From NCBI GenBank assembly GCA_003104905.1, contig PQAS01000030.1, positions 1 through 64,000 of the forward strand: DNA of 64,000 nucleotides, given 5' to 3'. The notes beneath the pieces are model-generated. The model was not told the DNA's origin. It did not search any database and saw only the letters and a program-made list of their open reading frames with translations. The DNA is from Candidatus Methanoperedentaceae archaeon. Its GTDB lineage: Archaea > Halobacteriota > Methanosarcinia > Methanosarcinales > Methanoperedenaceae. The translations under genes and the position numbers were made by a program. Shown piece after piece: positions 45,079 to 54,404 of this stretch (its first letter is position 1; each line of letters begins with the position of its first letter).

Positions 45079-46230
45079 TTACCTCGCAAGCGGAGATATC
45101 ATCCGCAATTTATTAACTATATCGGGAAGCACGGAAAGGACATAATCTACGTCTTCCTGTGTATTTTCCCGTCCGAGCGTCAATCTAAGGGAGCCATGGG
45201 CTTCCTCGGGCCGAAGGCCAATTGCCATCAGTACATGTGAAGGCATAAGAGAGGTTGAAGAACATGCAGAACCTGTGGAGGCTGCCACACCTTTCATATC
45301 AAGATTCAATATCATGGATTCCCCTTCGATATAGCTGAACCTGAAATTTGCATTATTTGGCAGCCGTTTTATGGGATGACCATTAAGGTATGAATCCTTA
45401 ATCTCAAGAACACTTTTAATTAGTGAATCCCTCAATGCCGCTAAATTCGATTCCTGGGGGAGGCGCTCCTTTGCCATTTCACATGCTTTCCCGAAACCAA
45501 CTATCCCGGGTACGTTTTCAGTGCTTGAACGGATGTTTCTCTCATGCCCGCCCCCGTGCATTTGTGGTTCGATAACCGTGCCTTTTCTCAAAAAAAGCGC
45601 TCCCACACCTTTCGGCCCGTATATTTTATGCGCGCTGATCGATAACATTGAAACCCCGAGATCATCAACATTTACAGGGATTTTCCCTGTTGTTTGAACC
45701 GCATCGGTATGAAAGACAATATCTTTTTCTTTTGCTATCTTTCCGACTTCAGCAATGGGCTGGATAGTTCCAATTTCATTATTTGCATGCATTATTGAGA
45801 TCAGAATTGTTTGCGGGGTTATGGCCCCGGCAACATCAACCGGATCTATTAATCCTTCTTTATTTACAGGGAGATATGTGACTTTGAAACCGTTTTTTTC
45901 CAGGTATTTGCATGTATGCAGCACTGCGTGATGTTCTATCGAACTTGTAATTATATGGTCGCCTTTTGTACGGTTCCGCAAGGCGCTCCCTTTAATCGCA
46001 AGGTTATCGGATTCTGTTCCGCTGCCTGTGAATATGATCTCTTCTTTTTTTGCGCCGATAAGGTCGGCGACTTTTTGCCTTGATTCCTCAATGGCCCTTC
46101 TTGCCTGTCGTCCTATCGTATAGAGGCTTGAGGGATTGCCGTATTTTTCAGAAAAATAAGGAAGCATGGCTTCCATGACCGCAGGGTCAGTAGCGGTTGT
46201 GGCGCTGTGGTCCATATAAACTTGTTTCAT
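45079..46230 (-). CDS. cysteine desulfurase (NifS/IscS)
   Basis: This pyridoxal-phosphate enzyme takes sulfur from cysteine for Fe-S clusters. Its 383 residues show YMDHSATTATDP at the start, the PLP lysine K202 in SISAHKIYGPKG, and the active-site cysteine C323 in TGSACSST. It is in one unit with the scaffold gene, with a 2-base gap. Length and motifs are normal for the NifS-type branch. Confidence 0.96.
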   Translation of the reverse strand: MKQVYMDHSATTATDPAVMEAMLPYFSEKYGNPSSLYTIGRQARRAIEESRQKVADLIGAKKEEIIFTGSGTESDNLAIKGSALRNRTKGDHIITSSIEHHAVLHTCKYLEKNGFKVTYLPVNKEGLIDPVDVAGAITPQTILISIMHANNEIGTIQPIAEVGKIAKEKDIVFHTDAVQTTGKIPVNVDDLGVSMLSISAHKIYGPKGVGALFLRKGTVIEPQMHGGGHERNIRSSTENVPGIVGFGKACEMAKERLPQESNLAALRDSLIKSVLEIKDSYLNGHPIKRLPNNANFRFSYIEGESMILNLDMKGVAASTGSACSSTSLMPSHVLMAIGLRPEEAHGSLRLTLGRENTQEDVDYVLSVLPDIVNKLRMISPLAR

Positions 46231-46614
46231 AATGATTCATCGTATGACTTAAATTGGAATATACTTAACGATATGGACAATAATTGAAGAGACCGTCAAC
46301 TTAGCATCTTCCGGTCCAATCAATTAGTGATGGAAATCTCTCGGTCGCACTTCTTGGTCTAAAGGAGTCAGTGAACACCTCATTCGGCGTTACTCCACAC
46401 TCTTCATGATACCACTGTGCAACCCAGTACTCGGCTGTCCCAGCTATCAGCAGAACTGCTGAAAAGAGGAGCAACTTGCGGTCAGGTCTCATTTCCATGT
46501 GGTCTAGCCCACCGAGCGCTGCGCTTTGCATATGATCAACCTTGTTTCTACTTATCAATTTTTTCAAACGGTTTCAATTTTTCTTTAGCTACAAATTCTT
46601 TCTTCATTGCCTGA
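46231..46614. other. intergenic region with weak open frames
   Basis: No gene is convincing here. A minus-strand frame (46301-46567) encodes 88 residues with a hydrophobic patch and a C-terminal WYHEECGVTPNEVF segment that faintly recalls the end of IS3/IS481-type integrases, but the match is too short. The base composition is more GC-rich than the flanks and the stretch marks the left edge of the accessory zone. It may be a decayed insertion. Confidence 0.35.
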
Positions 46615-47181
46615 TTATCTTATCGGCTGGTAACGCAGTAATACAATTCCATTTTTAAACGCCCTTGCTTCAAGAAGTTTCAGATTCATCTTTCTAACAT
46701 CTTTGAATAATGGTCTGCCATCACCTAAAATAACGGGAACGACCACAAGACTGTATTCGTCAATGAGATCAAAATTTGCAAGCTGTTGCAAGATAGTGCC
46801 GCTGCCCATTATCACGATGTCCTCCTTTTGTTTCAGCGTAAGGATTTCTTCCGGTCTTATTTCGTTTAGGATCCTGATATTTTTCCAATTAGGCCCTTCC
46901 TCCACGCTCTCAAGTGTTTTGGAAATAACTATCTTCGGATTATTGTTTACGACCCCGGCCATATCCGGGTCGTTCTTGACAGCATCAGGGGTGGGCCAGT
47001 AACTTTTCATCATTTCATAGGTCGTATGACCAAACATCAGTGTGCTACCTGATTTTGCCTGCCCGCGAGTATACCTTTCCCACTCCTCATCTTTTTTTAT
47101 TAACTTGAACCAATCTATTTCTCCGTTTGGGCCTGCAAAGAAGCCATCAACGGTCACATGATTAAATACACCTATTTTTCC
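46615..47181 (-). CDS. dihydrofolate reductase-family protein (RibD C-terminal domain)
   Basis: The 188-residue protein of the YyaP/RibD-C group has FNHVTVDGFFAGPNGEIDWF at the start, LMFGHTTYEMMKSYWP, and IVIMGSGTILQQL with the NADPH-binding glycines. It is probably an NADPH-dependent reductase; the substrate is unknown. ATG 47181 was chosen because the conserved strand begins there and GGTGA precedes it. The frame upstream belongs to the truncated SgcJ-like gene. It is one of three paralogues in this cluster. Confidence 0.88.
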   Translation of the reverse strand, partial: GKIGVFNHVTVDGFFAGPNGEIDWFKLIKKDEEWERYTRGQAKSGSTLMFGHTTYEMMKSYWPTPDAVKNDPDMAGVVNNNPKIVISKTLESVEEGPNWKNIRILNEIRPEEILTLKQKEDIVIMGSGTILQQLANFDLIDEYSLVVVPVILGDGRPLFKDVRKMNLKLLEARAFKNGIVLLRYQPIR

Positions 47182-47470
47182 CATTTTCACCTTTTTGCAC
47201 CATTCCTGCAACTGCACGAAGCAAGGCAACATCTTTTCTCAACAAACGGATCTCTCTTATTATTCCGACGTAAGAAGCCGTTCGATGATGTGCAAATATT
47301 TGCCCAATTTCTGATTCCATCTGAATTTTCCCATTCATCAGGCTTCCATCAAATCCTACGATACTACCGTCCATAGCAAAGAGTGAGGCCATTCCTTTTA
47401 CATCCTGCCTGTTCCAGAAATCAAGAAGTTCCCTGTATAACTTTTCGATTTGTGTGCTGGCATCTGACAT
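47162..47470 (-). pseudogene. truncated SgcJ/EcaC (SnoaL-like) protein
   Basis: The 102-residue product begins like SgcJ/EcaC proteins (IEKLYRELLDFWNRQDVKGM) and reaches the conserved strand VALLRAVAGMV. The family normally continues for another 40-50 residues (a GM-x-P-P-G loop and a final strand). Here it runs into 13 unrelated residues and stops inside the next gene. The start region of the DHFR-like gene replaces the lost end. It may be non-functional. Confidence 0.65.
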
Positions 47471-47490
47471 AATTATTCCACCTCAAAATT

Positions 47491-47982
47491 CTATTTCTGC
47501 ATTTTCTCCATTAACTCGTCGAGACGGTCGTACGAATCATTTACCCCCTCTTCCATACCGCTCTGGAGCATACCATCACGATCTGCAACCGACTGGAATA
47601 CAGATTGAGACACCAGCTTTGTCCTGTTCCCCGGCAATTCCTCAAATCGCGCCGTTTGGAGGACGACATGCCCTTTTTCCGGCAGCCCTTCGAATTCAAA
47701 GGTACCAATAATTCGTTCAGGTGATAAGACCTCGTGATTCACACCATGAAATGCAAATTCATTGCCTTCTGGATCTTTCGAAATATATCGCCATGAACCT
47801 CCATTTCTTGGTTCGAATTTCTCAAGCCTCATTGTGAGTCTGCGCAGCCCAAGCCACTGTATATAAAGCTTCGGATCGGTAAACGCTTTGAACACAAGTT
47901 CTCGCGGCGCATCAAATTCCCGTTCAATGATGATCTCCTGTTTCCCTGGTTCAGCTGTGATCTCAGTAAGTTTTTTAATCAT
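47491..47982 (-). CDS. SRPBCC/AHSA1 domain protein
   Basis: The 163-residue protein is of the activator-of-Hsp90-homologue-1 type. It has [21 protein letters not shown] at the start, the WLG motif, [16 protein letters not shown] in the sheet, and a final helix [16 protein letters not shown]. The fold binds hydrophobic ligands. Bacterial members occur with ArsR regulators and DHFR/VOC genes, as here, but no regulator is adjacent. The role is unknown. Confidence 0.88.
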   Translation of the reverse strand: MIKKLTEITAEPGKQEIIIEREFDAPRELVFKAFTDPKLYIQWLGLRRLTMRLEKFEPRNGGSWRYISKDPEGNEFAFHGVNHEVLSPERIIGTFEFEGLPEKGHVVLQTARFEELPGNRTKLVSQSVFQSVADRDGMLQSGMEEGVNDSYDRLDELMEKMQK

Positions 47983-47985
47983 ATT

Positions 47986-48555
47986 TCAATCACCTCTATT
48001 TTTGTCTGATAGATAGTGGAGCAGAACCACGCCATTGTTGAATATCTTCGTCGTTACAAGTCTCAATTTATGCCTGTCATTCAGGTCTTTGAACAATGGT
48101 TTTCCTTTTCCCAGGACAATGGGATTTACACAAAGATGATATTCATCAATCAAGCCAAGATTCAACAAAGCCGATACTATGCTGCCGCTGCCGTATATCA
48201 CAATGTTCTTACCAGGATACTTTTTCATTTCTGAGATTTCTTCAGCATTGATTTCTTTGATCACTTTCGTATTCTTCCATTCAGCCTTTCCCAGGGTTGT
48301 TGAAAACACTATCTTGGGTAGATTATTCATATTATCAATGATGATCTGGTCATTTGTAGGCGCGGAAGCGGATGGCCAATAACTTGCCATCATTTCATAG
48401 GTTACTCGGCCAAACAAAATCGTATCCACTGTACTTATCAGATCAATGGAATATTTCTCGATATCCTTGTCCCAGAAGAACCAGTCTATTTCACCTTTCG
48501 GCCCTGCAAAATAGCTATCGAGTGATACATATTCTGACGCAATTATTTTTCTCAT
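47986..48555 (-). CDS. dihydrofolate reductase-family protein (RibD C-terminal domain)
   Basis: The 189-residue paralogue of the neighbour at 46615 carries ASEYVSLDSYFAGPKGEIDWF, ILFGRVTYEMMASYWPSA, IVIYGSGSIVSALLN and the end VVLLHYL. It starts 21 bases after the SRPBCC gene and ends 3 bases before the AHSA1 gene, so the cluster is co-transcribed. It is probably an NADPH-dependent reductase. Confidence 0.88.
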   Translation of the reverse strand: MRKIIASEYVSLDSYFAGPKGEIDWFFWDKDIEKYSIDLISTVDTILFGRVTYEMMASYWPSASAPTNDQIIIDNMNNLPKIVFSTTLGKAEWKNTKVIKEINAEEISEMKKYPGKNIVIYGSGSIVSALLNLGLIDEYHLCVNPIVLGKGKPLFKDLNDRHKLRLVTTKIFNNGVVLLHYLSDKNRGD

Positions 48556-48576
48556 AAAACCTCTTTGTTGATATTT

Positions 48577-48978
48577 TCAGGAAGACTTTTCAAGCACCTG
48601 TTTTAATCTTTCAAGATCCTGCCTGACAATTTCCGCATCTTCAGCAAACATTTGGTCTGACATACCCGGCCGCTGGTACAGCGTGAAAACTAATTCACTG
48701 CCATCGTTGTTGGGAAATACACGCATCGGGTTATAGAAGTTCTCACCTGATGGCAACATAACATAATGATCCAGAATGCCGAACTTCTTCTTCTCGACAA
48801 ATCTGACTTTTACTGTTCCCATAGGAGATTCCGCAATCCAATCTTCATCGACCTTCCTTATCGAACCACTGAGTCCTCCTGCCCATTTTGGCAGGTTAAC
48901 GGGATTTGAGACATACTCGTAGACTTCAGATGAGGTGCGGTTAACGGATACACTGATGTGTTTAGCTAAGAATGTCAA
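48577..48978 (-). CDS. SRPBCC family protein
   Basis: The 133-residue START-like fold begins HISVSVNRTSSEVYEYVSNP and continues with LPKWAGGLSG and an acidic C-terminal helix (AEIVRQDLERLKQVLEK). Such proteins bind small hydrophobic ligands or act as cyclase-like enzymes. It is in line with the DHFR-like and AHSA1 genes. No active-site residue can be named. Confidence 0.8.
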   Translation of the reverse strand: MTFLAKHISVSVNRTSSEVYEYVSNPVNLPKWAGGLSGSIRKVDEDWIAESPMGTVKVRFVEKKKFGILDHYVMLPSGENFYNPMRVFPNNDGSELVFTLYQRPGMSDQMFAEDAEIVRQDLERLKQVLEKSS

Positions 48979-49064
48979 GATTTCTCCCCAATAATAATAA
49001 TGTGTTCGATGATATAAGGATTTTTCTCAGTTTCATAGAGTTGCCCTAGGAGACCGAGTTTTTC

Positions 49065-49727
49065 CTATGCTTTGTCCTCATCCGCAAGTCGTTTTCGTCT
49101 TTCAATTTCCGCTTCACCCGGATTATCAAGCGCAAACGATCCAGTCTTGAGTTGTCCGGCCGGTGTATATGTCGCGATGATGACACCAGTGTTGGAAATT
49201 TTGCTATCGATGAGTCTGAGATTGGCTGGTTGTGTTCCTTCGCCGAACAAGCGCTTTCCTGAACCGAGAGTGATGGGAAATATCTTGAGCCAAAATTCAT
49301 CCACCAAATCGTATTTCATAAGCATTTGAACCAGTACGCTGCTGCCGTAAACATGCAAATTGGGACCGTTTTGGGCTTTCAATTTTATAATTTCTTCAAC
49401 AACGTCACCTTTTATCAAAACTGAATTTTTCCACTCAGGCAAGTCATGAATGGTTGAAACCATGTACTTTGTCGCGTCATTGACCCCGGGCCATTTGTCT
49501 TCATTCTGCGGCCAATATGAAGCGAAAATCTCAAAGGTTTTTCTACCCAAGAGCAACGCAAAGGGTTGTTTCATCTGCTCTGCCATGACCTTGCCTAAAA
49601 GTTCGTCAAAATAAGGAACAATCCATCCGCCATATTTGAAACCGCTGGAAGTGTCCTCCTCCGGCCCGCCGGGCGCCTGCATAACCCCGTCGAGCGTTAT
49701 AAATGTGGTTACAATAAGTTTTCTCAT
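49065..49727 (-). CDS. dihydrofolate reductase-family protein (RibD C-terminal domain)
   Basis: The third DHFR-like paralogue has 220 residues. It shows VTTFITLDGVMQAPGGPEED, the long insertion WIVPYFDELLGKVM, LLLGRKTFEIFASYWP and HVYGSSVLVQMLM. The C-terminus has an extra 30 residues rich in charged residues (EAEIERRKRLADEDKA). It is more divergent from the other two than they are from each other, so it probably came with the cluster rather than by local duplication. Confidence 0.87.
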   Translation of the reverse strand: MRKLIVTTFITLDGVMQAPGGPEEDTSSGFKYGGWIVPYFDELLGKVMAEQMKQPFALLLGRKTFEIFASYWPQNEDKWPGVNDATKYMVSTIHDLPEWKNSVLIKGDVVEEIIKLKAQNGPNLHVYGSSVLVQMLMKYDLVDEFWLKIFPITLGSGKRLFGEGTQPANLRLIDSKISNTGVIIATYTPAGQLKTGSFALDNPGEAEIERRKRLADEDKA

Positions 49728-49745
49728 GATCCTTTCTCCTTAATT

Positions 49746-50162
49746 TTATTCCTCCGACTTCGATTGCATGGGCACAGGCTCAAGCATGCTTACACGGTTG
49801 CCTTCCGTATCTGTAAATGAAACATATTGCCCTATACCGGGAATCTCCATCGGTTCACCGAGAACTTTTCCACCAGAATCGGCGACCTTCTCCATCGCGT
49901 CCTTGATATCATCCACAGCAATAACTACGGACGGATATTGAGCCGGCCAATCGGGTTTCTTAGGGAAAAAACCGCCGTTGATGGCGCCGGGTCTTATTAC
50001 CATCCTGTTCTCGTCAATTTCCGTCGTAGCTGCAGTAACATAATCGCCCATATCTTTGCCAAGCTTCTGCATCTGCCATCCAAAAACCTTCGAGTAAAAC
50101 TTTACGAGGCGTTCACGGTTCTCATACGGCATTTCAAAATGTACGACAGGATTCATTTTCAT
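49746..50162 (-). CDS. VOC superfamily (glyoxalase-like) protein
   Basis: The 138 residues form two beta-alpha-beta-beta-beta modules of the vicinal oxygen chelate fold: VVHFEMPYENRERLVKFYSKVFGW, then VVIAVDDIKDAMEKVADSGGKVLGEPMEIPG and SFTDTEGNRVSMLEP. The usual metal ligands are partly visible (H in VVHFEM, E in SMLEP). ATG 50162 was chosen because GGGGA lies five bases upstream; the longer frame begins with GTG. It is the first gene of the accessory cluster on this strand. Confidence 0.85.
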   Translation of the reverse strand: MKMNPVVHFEMPYENRERLVKFYSKVFGWQMQKLGKDMGDYVTAATTEIDENRMVIRPGAINGGFFPKKPDWPAQYPSVVIAVDDIKDAMEKVADSGGKVLGEPMEIPGIGQYVSFTDTEGNRVSMLEPVPMQSKSEE

Positions 50163-50247
50163 CAGATTCCCCACTAATAAAGATAATTATATGTTCTTAA
50201 TATAAGGATTTTTTGCAGTCTCATGGATTCAACCTAAGGTTACATTA

Positions 50248-50500
50248 GATCTTGAAATTAAACATCTCTGGAAAGTCTATGAGAATCTGACCATACATGA
50301 AATTCCTTTGATTATTATTGATTCTATGGGAATAGACAGCAGAAGGGAAGACTTTTTCGCATGGACGTTACCATTACTATGGTTTTTCAGATGTGAGGGC
50401 AGTTTCTCCCTATCTTATCCGATATTTTCCTGTAACAGTCGTTCTACTGATAGCGAGGCGATGAATATAATAGAAATCATCAATCATACTTTGCGCGGGG
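50248..50500 (+). pseudogene. frameshifted transposase remnant
   Basis: The translation reads IIIDSMGIDSRREDFFA in one frame, continues as YHGRYHYYGFSDVRAVSPY in the next frame, and returns to the first for STDSEAMNIIEIINHT. The pieces together look like the catalytic part of a DDE transposase, possibly of the Tn3 type, with two frameshifts. The match ends where the IS200/IS605 remnant begins, so that element probably inserted into it. The family assignment is tentative. Confidence 0.45.
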
Positions 50501-51215
50501 TCAAGGGGTAGAGATCGCCCATGCCTTTAGGCTTGGGCTGAATCGTACCCCTTGCATAAATACTTTCACCCCACTCTGATAAACAATATATATTCATAAA
50601 ATAATGTCGATGCTTGATGATAAAAACCTATATGTTCAGAATATATCCGAACAAGAATCAGGAGTTTATTCTCAATAGGACACTCTCCACATGCAGGCAT
50701 CTCTACAACAATTCTCTTGCAGAACGAAAGAAGCAAGCAGAGCTTAATCGACTCAAAAAGTCATTTGATGTATTTCCATGGGGGAAACCTGAATGGATCA
50801 ATAAATATGATCAAATGCTTGATTTAACAGCTACAAAAACAGAATATCAAAAAGAAGTATATGGTCAGGTACTTCAAGATGCAATAAAACGATCTGATAA
50901 AAGCATGACTAACTTTTTCAAAGGTTTTGGCTATCCCCGGTTCAAAGGACGAAACAGGTATAATAGTTTCACTTACCCGCAAAATGGCTTTTCAATCAAA
51001 GATGGAAAACTACATCTTTCAAAAATAGGAAACATCAAAATTATCTTGCATCGAGAAATCGTGGTTTTATCATGGGAAGAGATCAAGTGTCTGCAATATT
51101 AATCGAAAATAAACCAATCAGTACGGTAGGAACTACCGGAATTAACGCCCGTCAAAGATATGTCACTGGAGTATCAATGCAGCGGGACGCTCCGTGGCTT
51201 TAGCCCGGAGCAGTT
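50501..51215 (+). mobile_element. IS200/IS605-family element remnant
   Basis: The left end has nested palindromes: AAGGGGTA (50503-50510) pairs with TACCCCTT (50546-50553), and inside it GCCCATGCC (50517-50525) pairs with GGCTTGGGC (50530-50538). The right end has a hairpin of GCTCCG and CGGAGC (51189-51211). Such end hairpins are the recognition sites of the TnpA transposase of this family. No tnpA is present and tnpB is internally deleted, so the element is immobile by itself. The right end overlaps the part from which guide RNA would be made. Confidence 0.75.
50614..51203 (+). pseudogene. tnpB remnant (RNA-guided nuclease, internally deleted)
   Basis: The first 147 or so residues match the TnpB N-terminus: YMFRIYPNKNQEFILNRTL, CRHLYNNSLAERK, then FPRFKG-like YPRFKGRNRYNSFTYP and ILHREI. 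After that the frame breaks, stopping at 51102. The C-terminal tail VGTTGINA reappears in another frame from about 51060 to 51203. The region between, which would hold the RuvC catalytic residues and zinc finger (roughly 200 residues), is gone. The product cannot be an active nuclease. Confidence 0.8.
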
Positions 51216-51272
51216 CACTAAAAGTATATTGGGTGAAGGGTCTCTTTATCTGAAGTATTTGGGTGAAATGTC

Positions 51273-54200
51273 ATGAGCAATAGCAAAGTTTGTGGAGTAC
51301 ATGTCCTAAGAATAGCGGTGGGAATAATAGTCGTGGTATTGTTTATTGGAATTGCTAATGCAGCGGATTTTGTAGTCTGTAAAAAGGAATGCGAATATTC
51401 GAGCATACAGGAAGCGATAGATGCTTCAAGAAATGGCGATACTGTTCTGGTAGAAGGCGGTACATATTATGAAAATGTGAACGTCAATAAGAAGATTACA
51501 CTGCGCGGTATCGGGATGCCAGTTGTAGATGCCAGAAGAAAAAACAATGCTATCAAGCTTTCTGCAAATGGAATTGAACTTGAGGGTTTCACTGTAACGA
51601 ATAGTTCTCGTCATAATGGAGCGGGGATAATGGTCACTTCACATGGTAATGTATTGAGAGGCAACAATGCTTCCAACAACTTTAATGGCATCATTCTCTC
51701 AGGTTCAAGTAATAACACCCTGATCGGCAATAATGCATCTGGAAACTGCAATCCTTCAAAGTTTGGTTTCTGTAATTATGGTATTTTTCTGGGCTCTTCC
51801 AGCAATAATTCTTTGATCTCAAATATTGAATCAAATAACTACATCGGGATTGTTTTATCTAATTCAAATGATAATACATTAAGCGGGAACAATGCATCCA
51901 TTAATTATGGGGGCATCTATATGTACGATTCAAGTGGGAATGTATTTAAAAAAAATATTTTGACTGGAAATAGATATAATTTTGAATTAACCGCGTATGA
52001 TGCCTCTTATTTTAATAATACCATCGAAAAGAACAACTTGATAGATGGAAAGGCAATTTATTACATAAAAGACGTAAAAGATACTATTTATGACTCGTCT
52101 TCCAATGCAGGAACTTTCTATTGTATTAACTGCGTTAATGTTACTGTTAAAGATCTAAACATGACCAATAACAGTTATGGAGTTTTTTTCTGGAATACGA
52201 CTCTCTCAAAAGTCAAGAATGTCACCATATATAACAGCAGCATAGGAATATATCTATATGATTCAGGCAATAACGCCCTCGAAGATAATAATATTATAAA
52301 CAATGGTATTGGCATCAATCTATTAAGATCAAACCATAACAAAGTGATGAATAATATTGCCAACGATGGGAGCCATGGCATCAGTTTGGACTGGTCAAAC
52401 AATAACAAAATAAAGAGGAACAACGCTTCCAGTAACAAGTATGCCGGTATCTCTATTTCATATTCAAGCAACAATACACTTATCGGTAACAATGCATCCA
52501 TGAACAGGCAGGGAATCCGGATATACACCGATAGAGACGGTGAGGATGGTGATTCTGAATATTTTACCACAAATAACACGCTAAAGAAAAATATAATGAA
52601 AGGAAATATATATAATTTTGAACTAATAGTGCACAGGATTAATGATTTTAAAAATCAAATAGATAAGAGTAATTTGGTGGATGGAAAACCAATTTATTAT
52701 CTGAATGGAGCCGTAAATACTATCTATGATTCTTCCACAAATGCCGGGACTTTTTATTGCATAAACTGCGTGAATGTGACCGTGAAAGACCTTAATTTTA
52801 CTAATAATAGCCATGGAGTATTTTTCATGAATACCACTCTATCCAGGATACAAAATGTGAATGCATCAAACAATACCGTTCACGGTATCCTTCTCTATTT
52901 TTCCACCAATAACACATTAAGAGGCAACTTTGTGTCAAACAACAATATACTTTTATCATATTATACATACAGAGGCAATGGTATCTATCTGTTAGATTCC
53001 AGCAATAATACAATAGAAAAGAATAGAATATTAAAAAATAACAATGGTATCCTCATTGAGTATTCAGTCGGTAATCTGCTGAAAAGTAATAGAGTATCAA
53101 AAAATGACAAAGGTATCTATCTAATTTCTTCCAGCAGCAGTAATTTGAAAAGAAACAGGGTATCAAATAACGATCTGGGAATTTATATTGATTATTCCAA
53201 CAATATAATGCTTGCAGACAATTTAATGAATAAAAATATTTACAATTTTGGATTAATTGGGTATGAAACTTCTCATTTTAATAATACAATCCATAAGAGC
53301 AATTTAGTAAATGGAAAGCCAATCCTTTACCTAAGGGGCGCCTCTAATACAATTTATGATAACTCTACAAATGCAGGAACTTTCTATTGCATAAACTGTG
53401 TGAACGTTACGTTAAAAGACATGAACCTGACTGAAAATCTTAAAGGAATATTTTTCAGAAATACTACTCGTTCGAAAATTCAAAATGTCAATTTGTCAGG
53501 CAATCGTATAGGTATCTATCTGTCAGATTCCAGTAATAACACACTGAGAAGCAATAATGTAATGGACAGCAAGAAATATGTATCGAGAGGTTTTTACATT
53601 AATGATAAAGGGATCTATCTATCCGATTCCAGCAATAACACATTGAGCGGTAATAATGTATCAAATAACGGCAATGGCATATTAATTGATAATTCCCGCA
53701 GAAATATCCTGAATGGTAACAAGGTCTCAAATAACAGTATTGGTATGAGCTTATCTTCTTCTAATTTCAACAATTTGATCGATAATAAGGCATTAAATAA
53801 CGATGAGGGTATTTATCTATCTTCTTCAAACGACAATATAATCATGAGCAACTTTGCGTCGGACAAAAACTCTATCGGTATAGAACTCTATGGTTCAAGA
53901 AATAATATGCTGAATAGAAACAATGTTTCAAATAATAACCTTCATGGCATCATTCTTTTTTCTTCGATTTATAACAATCTAAGCAGCAACAATATATCGA
54001 ACAATAAGAATGGAATCAATATTGTATTTTCTAGCAGCAATAAAATTCACAACAATGTTTTCAATAATGAAGAAAATGTCAGATTCTTTGAGATAGAGAC
54101 AGATAGTAACAATTGGAACACCACCAAACAGTCCGGCATAAACATTATCGGAGGCTCCTATATCGGGGGCAACTTCTGGGGTAATCCGAAAGGTACAGGA

Positions 54201-54389
54201 TTCAGTCAGACCTGCATGGATGATAATAAAGATGGGATATGTGACTCGACCTATACGCTGGATTCAGGGAATGTGGACTTTCTGCCATTAACAATACCAG
54301 CGGGATATGGTTATATTTACGGTACTGTTTTAAACAACAGTATGGGCATCTCAAGCGCGACTATTGCGACAAAAACAAGTTTTCAATAG
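51273..54389 (+). CDS. large secreted parallel beta-helix (NosD-like) surface protein, C-terminally truncated
   Basis: A signal peptide (to about residue 30) precedes about 980 residues of PbH1-type repeats (GIYLSDSSNNTL, NNVSNNGNGI and variants), with three long modules of about 210 residues that each contain AGTFYCINCVNVT. The opening EYSSIQEAIDASRNGDTVLV is typical of NosD-like helices. Near the end GYGYIYGTVLNNSMGI starts what looks like a carboxypeptidase-regulatory-like domain, which stops after about 25 residues (normal length about 80). The protein is a glycan-binding or structural surface protein. It lies 57 bases after the IS remnant. Confidence 0.85.
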   Translation: MSNSKVCGVHVLRIAVGIIVVVLFIGIANAADFVVCKKECEYSSIQEAIDASRNGDTVLVEGGTYYENVNVNKKITLRGIGMPVVDARRKNNAIKLSANGIELEGFTVTNSSRHNGAGIMVTSHGNVLRGNNASNNFNGIILSGSSNNTLIGNNASGNCNPSKFGFCNYGIFLGSSSNNSLISNIESNNYIGIVLSNSNDNTLSGNNASINYGGIYMYDSSGNVFKKNILTGNRYNFELTAYDASYFNNTIEKNNLIDGKAIYYIKDVKDTIYDSSSNAGTFYCINCVNVTVKDLNMTNNSYGVFFWNTTLSKVKNVTIYNSSIGIYLYDSGNNALEDNNIINNGIGINLLRSNHNKVMNNIANDGSHGISLDWSNNNKIKRNNASSNKYAGISISYSSNNTLIGNNASMNRQGIRIYTDRDGEDGDSEYFTTNNTLKKNIMKGNIYNFELIVHRINDFKNQIDKSNLVDGKPIYYLNGAVNTIYDSSTNAGTFYCINCVNVTVKDLNFTNNSHGVFFMNTTLSRIQNVNASNNTVHGILLYFSTNNTLRGNFVSNNNILLSYYTYRGNGIYLLDSSNNTIEKNRILKNNNGILIEYSVGNLLKSNRVSKNDKGIYLISSSSSNLKRNRVSNNDLGIYIDYSNNIMLADNLMNKNIYNFGLIGYETSHFNNTIHKSNLVNGKPILYLRGASNTIYDNSTNAGTFYCINCVNVTLKDMNLTENLKGIFFRNTTRSKIQNVNLSGNRIGIYLSDSSNNTLRSNNVMDSKKYVSRGFYINDKGIYLSDSSNNTLSGNNVSNNGNGILIDNSRRNILNGNKVSNNSIGMSLSSSNFNNLIDNKALNNDEGIYLSSSNDNIIMSNFASDKNSIGIELYGSRNNMLNRNNVSNNNLHGIILFSSIYNNLSSNNISNNKNGINIVFSSSNKIHNNVFNNEENVRFFEIETDSNNWNTTKQSGINIIGGSYIGGNFWGNPKGTGFSQTCMDDNKDGICDSTYTLDSGNVDFLPLTIPAGYGYIYGTVLNNSMGISSATIATKTSFQ
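52020..53520 (+). repeat. triplicated internal module of the beta-helix gene
   Basis: Three copies begin near 52020, 52660 and 53280. Each has an N-[NL]-[VI]-D/N-GK-x-I-Y/L-Y segment, a TIYD-x-S-x-NAGTFYCINCVNVT block and an x-NTT-x-S segment. The start points of the TIYD blocks are about 638 and 630 bases apart. The copies differ at many silent and replacement sites, so the duplications are not recent. Confidence 0.75.
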
Positions 54390-54404
54390 CAGTTGCCCTC
54401 CCTC

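Noticed and set aside
46301-46567. 88-residue frame as an integrase fragment
   Set aside because: The similarity is limited to a short WYHEE/TPNEVF stretch and cannot be told from chance without a search.
51640-54100. Possible CRISPR-like array in the repetitive beta-helix gene
   Set aside because: The repeats are degenerate coding repeats in frame (NNTL/NNVSNN words), not identical direct repeats with unique spacers.
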